From Turritopsis dohrnii (Eukaryota; Cnidaria; Hydrozoa; Anthoathecata; Oceaniidae), in the NCBI GenBank assembly GCA_027922465.2, contig BQMF02000376.1, positions 372,001-436,000 on the forward strand: a stretch of 64,000 bases of DNA. Direction: 5' to 3'. Each line of letters opens with the position of its first letter. The stretch's first letter is position 1. The notes under the pieces were generated by a model. That model did not search any database, was not told where the DNA came from, and saw only the letters and a program-made list of their open reading frames with translations. A program made the translations under genes and the position numbers. Shown here piece after piece: positions 55,353 to 64,000 of the stretch.

Positions 55353-58300
55353 TCTTTTTATAATTAGTCTGCATATTTAAGAAGGTTCAATAACTAGACT
55401 AAATGATCTACCTTTGAAAATTTACTTTCCACCAAAAAAGGCGGGCTCACGGGCTCACAGTCAAACCCTTGTAAAAAAGACGGGCTCACACGGGCTCACA
55501 CGGGCTCCAATGTAGAATGGCGGGCTCCTCTTGTATGCACGTAATAAGTATTTTAGTGAAGTGTCTACACTACACTCAACCCGTTGACATGGCAATTTTC
55601 AACACCACAGCCTCGTTTCCATTTCATAACCTCTCTTTGCTTTTGGGTGCGATTCAGGCTAACCGATGTACCGTAGACTGTGCAAAGTGCTCAAGGTAAT
55701 CAAGGCAATCACTCGGAAACTTTTTCTTGAATAAAGAAGTCCATAACAGCTGATTCATGTGGAGCCCGCTATTTTTGCATTGGAGCCCGTCGGAGCCCGT
55801 CGGAGCCCGTCTTTTTTACAAAGGTTTGACTGTGAGCCCGTGAGCCCGCCTTTTTCAGAGGAATTATATGTTTATAAATAGTCTGCATATTTAAGAAGGT
55901 TCAATAACTAGACTAAATGATCTGCCTTTGAAAATTTACTTTCCACCAAAAAAGGCGGGCTCACGGGCTCACAGTCAAACCCTTGTAAAAAAGACGGGCT
56001 CACACGGGCTCACACGGGCTCCAATGTAGAATGGCGGGCTCCTCTTGTATGCACGTAATAAGTATTATAGTGAAGTGTCTATACTACACTCAACCCGTTG
56101 ACATGGCAATTTGCAACACCACAGCCTCGTTTCCATTTCATAACCTCTCTTTGCTTTTGGGTGCGATTCAGGCTAACCGATGTACCGTAGACTGTGCAAA
56201 GTGCTCAAGGTAATCAAGGCAATCACTCGGAAACTTTTTCTTGAATAAAGAAGTCCATAACAGCTGATTCATGTGGAGCCCGCTATTTTTGCATTGGAGC
56301 CCGTCGGAGCCCGTCGGAGCCCGTCTTTTTTACAAAGGTTTGACTGTGAGCCCGTGAGCCCGCCTTTTTCAGAGGAATTATATGTTTATAAATAGTCTGC
56401 ATATTTAAGAAGGTTCAATAACTAGACTAAATGATCTGCCTTTGAAAATTTACTTTCCACCAAAAAAGGCGGGCTCACGGGCTCACAGTCAAACCCTTGT
56501 AAAAAAGACGGGCTCACACGGGCTCACACGGGCTCCAATGTAGAATGGCGGGCTCCTCTTGTATGCACGTAATAAGTATTATAGTGAAGTGTCTACACTA
56601 CACTCAACCCGTTGACATGGCAATTTGCAACACCACAGCCTCGTTTCCATTTCATAACCTCTCTTTGCTTTTGGGTGCGATTCAGGCTAACCGATGTACC
56701 GTAGACTGTGCAAAGTGCTCAAGGTAATCAAGGCAATCACTCGGAAACTTTTTCTTGAATAAAGAAGTCCATAACAGCTGATTCATGTGGAGCCCGCTAT
56801 TTTTGCATTGGAGCCCGTCGGAGCCCGTCGGAGCCCGTCTTTTTTACAAAGGTTTGACTGTGAGCCCGTGAGCCCGCCTTTTTCAGAGGAATTATATGTT
56901 TATAAATAGTCTGCATATTTAAGAAGGTTCAATAACTAGACTAAATGATCTGCCTTTGAAAATTTACTTTCCACCAAAAAAGGCGGGCTCACGGGCTCAC
57001 AGTCAAACCCTTGTAAAAAAGACGGGCTCACACGGGCTCACACGGGCTTCAATGTAGAATGGCGGGCTCCTCTTGTATTCACGTAATAAGTATTTTAGTG
57101 AAGTGTCTACACTACACTCAACCCGTTGACATGGCAATTTGCAACACCACAGCCTCGTTTCCATTTCATAACCTCTCTTTGCTTTTGGGTGCGATTCAGG
57201 CTAACCGATGTACCGTAGACTGTGCAAAGTGCTCAAGGTAATCAAGGCAATCACTCGGAAACTTTTTCTTGAATAAAGAAGTCCATAACAGCTGATTCAT
57301 GTGGAGCCCGCTATTTTTGCATTGGAGCCCGTCGGAGCCCGTCGGAGCCCGTCTTTTTTACAAAGGTTTGACTGTGAGCCCGTGAGCCCGCCTTTTTCAG
57401 AGGAATTATATGTTTATAAATAGTCTGCATATTTAAGAAGGTTCAATAACTAGACTAAATGATCTGCCTTTGAAAATTTACTTTCCACCAAAAAAGGCGG
57501 GCTCACGGGCTCACAGTCAAACCCTTGTAAAAAAGACGGGCTCACACGGGCTCACACGGGCTTCAATGTAGAATGGCGGGCTCCTCTTGTATTCACGTAA
57601 TAAGTATTTTAGTGAAGTGTCTACACTACACTCAACCCGTTGACATGGCAATTTGCAACACCACAGCCTCGTTTCCATTTCATAACCTCTCTTTGCTTTT
57701 GGGTGCGATTCAGGCTAACCGATGTACCGTAGACTGTGCAAAGTGCTCAAGGTAATCAAGGCAATCACTCGGAAACTTTTTCTTGAATAAAGAAGTCCAT
57801 AACAGCTGATTCATGTGGAGCCCGCTATTTTTGCATTGGAGCCCGTCGGAGCCCGTCGGAGCCCGTCTTTTTTACAAAGGTTTGACTGTGAGCCCGTGAG
57901 CCCGCCTTTTTCAGAGGAATTATATGTTTACCAACAGTCTGCATATTTAAGAAGGTTCAATAACTAGACTAAATGATCTGCCTTTGAAAATTTACTTTCC
58001 ACCAAAAAAGGCGGGCTCACGGGCTCACAGTCAAACCCTTGTAAAAAAGACGGGCTCACACGGGCTCACACGGGCTTCAATGTAGAATGGCGGGCTCCTC
58101 TTGTATTCACGTAATAAGTATTTTAGTGAAGTGTCTACACTACACTCAACCCGTTGACATGGCAATTTTCAACACCACAGCCTCGTTTCCATTTTATAAC
58201 CTCTCTTTGCTTTTGGGTGCGATTCAGGCTAACCGATGTACCATAGACTGTGCAAATTGCTCAAGGTAATCAAGGCAATCACTCGGAAACTTTTTCTTGA

Positions 58301-61300
58301 ATAAAGAAGTCCATAACAGCTGATTTATGTGGAGCCCGCTATTTTTGCATTGGAGCCCGTCGGAGCCCGTCGGAGCCCGTCTTTTTTACAAAGGTTTGAC
58401 TGTGAGCCCGTGAGCCCGCCTTTTTCAGAGGAATTATATGTTTATAAATAGTCTGCATATTTAAGAAGGTTCAATAACTAGACTAAATGATCTGCCTTTG
58501 AAAATTTACTTTCCACCAAAAAAGGCGGGCTCACGGGCTCACAGTCAAACCCTTGTAAAAAAGACGGGCTCACACGGGCTCACACGGGCTCCAATGTAGA
58601 ATGGCGGGCTCCTCTTGTATGCACGTAATAAGTATTATAGTGAAGTGTCTATACTACACTCAACCCGTTGACATGGCAATTTGCAACACCACAGCCTCGT
58701 TTCCATTTCATAACCTCTCTTTGCTTTTGGGTGCGATTCAGGCTAACCGATGTACCGTAGACTGTGCAAAGTGCTCAAGGTAATCAAGGCAATCACTCGG
58801 AAACTTTTTCTTGAATAAAGAAGTCCATAACAGCTGATTCATGTGGAGCCCGCTATTTTTGCATTGGAGCCCGTCGGAGCCCGTCGGAGCCCGTCTTTTT
58901 TACAAAGGTTTGACTGTGAGCCCGTGAGCCCGCCTTTTTCAGAGGAATTATATGTTTACCAACAGTCTGCATATTTAAGAAGGTTCAATAACTAGACTAA
59001 ATGATCTGCCTTTGAAAATTTACTTTCCACCAAAAAAGGCGGGCTCACGGGCTCACAGTCAAACCCTTGTAAAAAAGACGGGCTCACACGGGCTCACACG
59101 GGCTTCAATGTAGAATGGCGGGCTCCTCTTGTATTCACGTAATAAGTATTTTAGTGAAGTGTCTACACTACACTCAACCCGTTGACATGGCAATTTTCAA
59201 CACCACAGCCTCGTTTCCATTTTATAACCTCTCTTTGCTTTTGGGTGCGATTCAGGCTAACCGATGTACCATAGACTGTGCAAATTGCTCAAGGTAATCA
59301 AGGCAATCACTCGGAAACTTTTTCTTGAATAAAGAAGTCCATAACAGCTGATTTATGTGGAGCCCGCTATTTTTGCATTGGAGCCCGTCGGAGCCCGTCG
59401 GAGCCCGTCTTTTTTACAAAGGTTTGACTGTGAGCCCGTGAGCCCGCCTTTTTCAGAGGAATTATATGTTTATAAATAGTCTGCATATTTAAGAAGGTTC
59501 AATAACTAGACTAAATGATCTGCCTTTGAAAATTTACTTTCCACCAAAAAAGGCGGGCTCACGGGCTCACAGTCAAACCCTTGTAAAAAAGACGGGCTCA
59601 CACGGGCTCACACGGGCTCCAATGTAGAATGGCGGGCTCCTCTTGTATGCACGTAATAAGTATTATAGTGAAGTGTCTATACTACACTCAACCCGTTGAC
59701 ATGGCAATTTGCAACACCACAGCCTCGTTTCCATTTCATAACCTCTCTTTGCTTTTGGGTGCGATTCAGGCTAACCGATGTACCGTAGACTGTGCAAAGT
59801 GCTCAAGGTAATCAAGGCAATCACTCGGAAACTTTTTCTTGAATAAAGAAGTCCATAACAGCTGATTCATGTGGAGCCCGCTATTTTTGCATTGGAGCCC
59901 GTCGGAGCCCGTCGGAGCCCGTCTTTTTTACAAAGGTTTGACTGTGAGCCCGTGAGCCCGCCTTTTTCAGAGGAATTATATGTTTATAAATAGTCTGCAT
60001 ATTTAAGAAGGTTCAATAACTAGACTAAATGATCTGCCTTTGAAAATTTACTTTCCACCAAAAAAGGCGGGCTCACGGGCTCACAGTCAAACCCTTGTAA
60101 AAAAGACGGGCTCACACGGGCTCACACGGGCTCCAATGTAGAATGGCGGGCTCCTCTTGTATGCACGTAATAAGTATTATAGTGAAGTGTCTATACTACA
60201 CTCAACCCGTTGACATGGCAATTTGCAACACCACAGCCTCGTTTCCATTTCATAACCTCTCTTTGCTTTTGGGTGCGATTCAGGCTAACCGATGTACCGT
60301 AGACTGTGCAAAGTGCTCAAGGTAATCAAGGCAATCACTCGGAAACTTTTTCTTGAATAAAGAAGTCCATAACAGCTGATTCATGTGGAGCCCGCCATTC
60401 TACATTGGAGCCCGTGGGAGCCCGTCGGAGCCCGTCTTTTTACAAAGGTTTGACTGTGAGCCCGTGAGCCCGCCTTTTTCAGAGGAATTATATGTTTATA
60501 AATAGTCTGCATATTTAAGAAGGTTCAATAACTAGACTAAATGATCTGCCTTTGAAAATTTACTTTCCACCAAAAAAGGCGGGCTCACGGGCTCACAGTC
60601 AAACCCTTGTAAAAAAGACGGGCTCACACGGGCTCACACGGGCTCCAATGTAGAATGGCGGGCTCCTCTTGTATGCACGTAATAAGTATTATAGTGAAGT
60701 GTCTACACTACACTCAACCCGTTGACATGGCAATTTGCAACACCACAGCCTCGTTTCCATTTCATAACCTCTCTTTGCTTTTGGGTGCGATTCAGGCTAA
60801 CCGATGTACCGTAGACTGTGCAAAGTGCTCAAGGTAATCAAGGCAATCACTCGGAAACTTTTTCTTGAATAAAGAAGTCCATAACAGCTGATTCATGTGG
60901 AGCCCGCTATTTTTGCATTGGAGCCCGTCGGAGCCCGTCGGAGCCCGTCTTTTTTACAAAGGTTTGACTGTGAGCCCGTGAGCCCGCCTTTTTCAGAGGA
61001 ATTATATGTTTATAAATAGTCTGCATATTTAAGAAGGTTCAATAACTAGACTAAATGATCTGCCTTTGAAAATTTACTTTCCACCAAAAAAGGCGGGCTC
61101 ACGGGCTCACAGTCAAACCCTTGTAAAAAAGACGGGCTCACACGGGCTCACACGGGCTTCAATGTAGAATGGCGGGCTCCTCTTGTATTCACGTAATAAG
61201 TATTTTAGTGAAGTGTCTACACTACACTCAACCCGTTGACATGGCAATTTGCAACACCACAGCCTCGTTTCCATTTCATAACCTCTCTTTGCTTTTGGGT

Positions 61301-62213
61301 GCGATTCAGGCTAACCGATGTACCGTAGACTGTGCAAAGTGCTCAAGGTAATCAAGGCAATCACTCGGAAACTTTTTCTTGAATAAAGAAGTCCATAACA
61401 GCTGATTCATGTGGAGCCCGCTATTTTTGCATTGGAGCCCGTCGGAGCCCGTCGGAGCCCGTCTTTTTTACAAAGGTTTGACTGTGAGCCCGTGAGCCCG
61501 CCTTTTTCAGAGGAATTATATGTTTACCAACAGTCTGCATATTTAAGAAGGTTCAATAACTAGACTAAATGATCTGCCTTTGAAAATTTACTTTCCACCA
61601 AAAAAGGCGGGCTCACGGGCTCACAGTCAAACCCTTGTAAAAAAGACGGGCTCACACGGGCTCACACGGGCTTCAATGTAGAATGGCGGGCTCCTCTTGT
61701 ATTCACGTAATAAGTATTTTAGTGAAGTGTCTACACTACACTCAACCCGTTGACATGGCAATTTTCAACACCACAGCCTCGTTTCCATTTTATAACCTCT
61801 CTTTGCTTTTGGGTGCGATTCAGGCTAACCGATGTACCATAGACTGTGCAAATTGCTCAAGGTAATCAAGGCAATCACTCGGAAACTTTTTCTTGAATAA
61901 AGAAGTCCATAACAGCTGATTTATGTGGAGCCCGCTATTTTTGCATTGGAGCCCGTCGGAGCCCGTCGGAGCCCGTCTTTTTTACAAAGGTTTGACTGTG
62001 AGCCCGTGAGCCCGCCTTTTTCAGAGGAATTATATGTTTACCAACAGTCTGCATATTTAAGAAGGTTCAATAACTAGACTAAATGATCTACCTTTGAAAA
62101 TTTACTTTCCACCAAAAAAGGCGGGCTCACGGGCTCACAGTCAAACCCTTGTAAAAAAGACGGGCTCACACGGGCTCACACGGGCTCCAATGTAGAATGG
62201 CGGGCTCCATAGA
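55353..62213 (+). repeat. 514-bp satellite array, 13 full units plus a partial unit
   Basis: The GGCGGGCTCC landmark recurs at 55519, 56033, 56547, 57061, 57575, 58089, 58603, 59117, 59631, 60145, 60657, 61171 and 61685: a period of 514 bp, with one of 512 bp. Each unit is a linker of about 100 bp (AGTCTGCATATTTAAGAAGG) plus an inverted-repeat body of about 415 bp. The body's arms of about 90 bp (CGGGCTCACGGGCTCACAG left, GGAGCCCGTCGGAGCCCGTC right) surround a core of about 230 bp. The body looks like a MITE or foldback element amplified together with its flank. Units are nearly identical and fall into recurring variant types. A 60-codon frame in each core is kept by array homogeneity and is not evidence of a gene. 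Confidence 0.9.
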
Positions 62214-62460
62214 TGTAAAGGTAATGCTTTGACTGGTGCTTTGGTAACACGAATCAATGATAGTTGCCATCACTACAACAATAACACCAGCCTCGTTTTC
62301 ACGCTTAGCCTCCTTATGGTTTATTTAGGTCACAGTCTGTGTCATAATTTATAGACTGCGCACACAATAAAAACATTGGCATATCAAGGCCATCATTTCA
62401 GAGTTGTCTCTTGAATAAAAAAGTCAATATCAGCAGGGTGGGCACTATGCCAAACTCCTC
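62195..62460 (+). repeat. Diverged satellite core beyond the array edge
   Basis: After the last GGCGGGCTCC (62200) the sequence departs from the array but keeps core landmarks in order: CACCAGCCTCGTTTTC, TATCAAGGCCATCA, TCTTGAATAAAAAAGTC. It lacks the right GGAGCCCG arm. It looks like an old relative of the repeat core. Confidence 0.55.
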
Positions 62461-62589
62461 CCCTTGTTGCTGAGTCAATGATTTGCTAAAAATAATATAG
62501 TAACCTAGGAACGAATTGGATCATTTTCAATTCATATTCTCTGACAGACTTACATATACTTTCTCTTTGCAAAATTTCTACGCAGCAAC

Positions 62590-63092
62590 ATGGATGGTTT
62601 CGACGAAAATGACTTGATGGAATCTTTAAACTGTCCCATACACGTTTACAGCGATGAAGATGACGTTATGGAAATTTTAATGGCCCCTTTGGAAACTCCA
62701 CCTGAGCTCACCGAAAGGTTGGTGTGGTGGCCTTATAGTGAAGAGTTCAGTGACGAAGATGATGAAGAAGGTTAGCTGTACTCCCTAGTGTCTTTGACTT
62801 TTTAAAAGGTGTTGCATTTATAATTAACTTAGGTTCTTTCAATAACCTTACAGAAAACAACAAAAATGGCGAACAGATTATTGCAATGGATGACGATCAT
62901 GTGCTTGAAGAGTACATCATGTCCTGTGAGTTTCATATCTAGTATTGTATTTTTCATTATTTCAAAACATATTTTAGAAATTCCGTTTACGTTGATTTAG
63001 ACGATGGTATTGAAACCAATGAAGACAGTTGTTGTTCCGAAATAAGCACTCAAGAATACTTTGGGGGAGATGAAGAAGAGGATGTAAAATGA
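62590..63092 (+). CDS. Small highly acidic protein, unknown function
   Basis: Three exons: 62590-62770, 62854-62925 and 63001-63092, with phases that fit, giving 114 aa. The third exon uses the second of two possible acceptors (AG at 62999-63000); the first, at about 62975, would create an immediate stop. The protein is dominated by D/E runs (S-D-E-D-D-V, S-D-E-D-D-E-E, G-D-E-E-E-D-V) with a conserved-looking hydrophobic patch L-V-W-W-P-Y-S. No signal peptide or membrane segment. The W-W-P-Y patch plus acidic flanks could be a short protein-binding or activation-type segment; this is speculation. It ends 61 bp before the convergent recombinase-like gene. Confidence 0.6.
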
Positions 63093-63153
63093 TTTTAATG
63101 GATTTAATTTATATAATTTATTTTCTTCAAACGAAATAACAAATAGTTGTTCT

Positions 63154-64000
63154 TTACAAATTTACAGAAGGGCTCGTGTTGCGTTTAAATGTCAGAGATT
63201 CTGCGCGCATCCGGAGTGAGTCTTTATTTCGACAAGGGTGAAACGAGTACTCAGTATCCTTCAGTATAACGCTCCAGCGACCTTTTCCATATTTGGAGAT
63301 ACCTTTACTCAAAAACATGTCTTCGTCTTTTGTAAATTTCACTTTCGAGGAAACTTTTAACTTTTCGTGAACAACTTCCTTTTTTAAATCAACATCGAAA
63401 CTAATTCGAGATCGGAATGCTGGATCTACTTGTATTTCGGCATTACAGTTGCTATCGGGATTACATGAAATGGTGTTGGTGATTGTAACATCATCGTCAT
63501 CGTTCGTGTCGTCAGTAACTTGAGGTGAAGAACTGCTACAAGGTTGCGACAATATCGTTTCGGCTTGATCGAGTACTTGCTGATCGAAGGAGCGCGTCGT
63601 GTTGTTGATTGACCTTAAAACATCCATCATACCTGCACTCAGTTCCTTCCGTTTATTTCCAACCAGTTTCTCCATGCATTGCTTGCTGCGTGAAGCAACG
63701 TCTCTCGACAAACTCTTTTGATAGGCTACTTTGGCCACGTGAGAACTGTGCTTTTGGTCACGTGAAACGATTTCTCTTTCCGATTGGCTGAGTCTTTCCG
63801 CACTTTCCGTCTCCACAATTTGTCGATAGCGAGTCGGATGTATATATTTGCCAATAGCTTCGTGGACGAGGACGCTCATGGCTGACGAGAACGCGGTGTA
63901 TTGCTTTCCCTTGTTTGTAACGAGCAAATAGTCACAGATAGGATTTAGTTTCGGTCGCACTAACTGGATATAGAAATCGAGAATCTCCATAGTTTCGGAA
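63154..64000 (-). CDS. Crypton-type tyrosine recombinase C-terminus with Myb/SANT domain (partial)
   Basis: The gene enters from beyond the right edge; the frame is open upstream of the first ATG at 63990, so the true start is outside. Counting from that ATG, R-P-K-L-N-P-I-C-D-Y-L-L-V-T is followed by Y-I-H51-P-T-R54-Y-R-Q, D-Q-K-H81-S-S and A-Y90-Q-K, matching the H-x-x-R, His and nucleophilic Tyr order of Crypton recombinases. A Ser/Asp-rich linker (about 145-200) leads to a Myb/SANT repeat (217-268: F-T-K-D-E-D...K-Y-G-K-G-R-W-S-V-I-L, then R-N-K-D-S-L-R-M-R), telobox-like in layout. Crypton recombinases cut and join DNA through the Tyr; the Myb part probably binds DNA. All catalytic residues in view are present and there is no frameshift, so an active or domesticated gene is possible. 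Confidence 0.7.
   Translation of the reverse strand, partial: SETMEILDFYIQLVRPKLNPICDYLLVTNKGKQYTAFSSAMSVLVHEAIGKYIHPTRYRQIVETESAERLSQSEREIVSRDQKHSSHVAKVAYQKSLSRDVASRSKQCMEKLVGNKRKELSAGMMDVLRSINNTTRSFDQQVLDQAETILSQPCSSSSPQVTDDTNDDDDVTITNTISCNPDSNCNAEIQVDPAFRSRISFDVDLKKEVVHEKLKVSSKVKFTKDEDMFLSKGISKYGKGRWSVILKDTEYSFHPCRNKDSLRMRAESLTFKRNTSPSVNL

Noticed and set aside
55517..61865. Thirteen 60-codon frames, one per satellite unit, as a gene family
   Set aside because: They are carried by a homogenised 514-bp repeat, share the same silent and non-silent changes as the flanking non-coding parts, and have no promoter or domain evidence.

Overview
The window looks like nuclear DNA of a cnidarian. 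It is AT-rich and intron-bearing, it encodes a protein with two minicollagen-type cysteine-rich domains (a nematocyst-capsule signature), and it is dominated by transposable elements of types common in cnidarian genomes. No rRNA, tRNA, CRISPR or bacterial operon structure was recognised. I cannot name the species.

Layout. 1-1.57 kb: 3' part of a spliced + strand gene encoding an SEA domain followed by a cysteine-rich, minicollagen-like tail. 1.7-7.8 kb: an end-to-end array of five Helitron-like elements on the - strand, with two fragments of retrotransposons carrying an R2-like endonuclease, one inside the array and one beside it. 7.8-13.7 kb: a decayed LINE (endonuclease plus reverse transcriptase) split by a fragment of a second LINE, then a decayed zinc-finger/RT element. 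13.7-47.3 kb: no host gene recognised. This stretch is a nested mosaic of MITEs, Merlin, pogo and Harbinger derivatives, a Penelope-like element with hammerhead-like motifs, Helitron copies, and two large families (called S and P here). S and P share an unusual architecture: inverted subterminal repeats, then a short hairpin, then the end.

47.4-49.8 kb: an eight-exon + strand ornithine decarboxylase homologue, 403 aa, with the PLP lysine but with the catalytic cysteine replaced by serine. 50.2-51.3 kb: a P copy with a third hairpin-ended element (Q) inside it. 51.5-52.05 kb: a minisatellite of about 20 bp. 53.4-54.76 kb: an intact - strand SAM-domain/integrase protein. 55.35-62.2 kb: a 514-bp satellite, 13 full units plus a partial one; each unit carries long inverted arms and the unit types recur in an ordered way. 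62.6-63.1 kb: a three-exon gene for a small, very acidic protein. 63.15-64.0 kb: C-terminal part of a Crypton-type tyrosine recombinase fused to a Myb/SANT domain, converging on the acidic gene and running off the window.

The host-like genes (capsule-type protein, decarboxylase, acidic protein) show no functional link to each other. What unifies the window is mobile DNA: at least a dozen insertions can be placed by target-site duplications or by disruption of a second copy, which gives a relative order of events. Coordinates of splice sites, TIRs and duplications were read by eye. Superfamily names are by motif and terminus recognition, not by database search.
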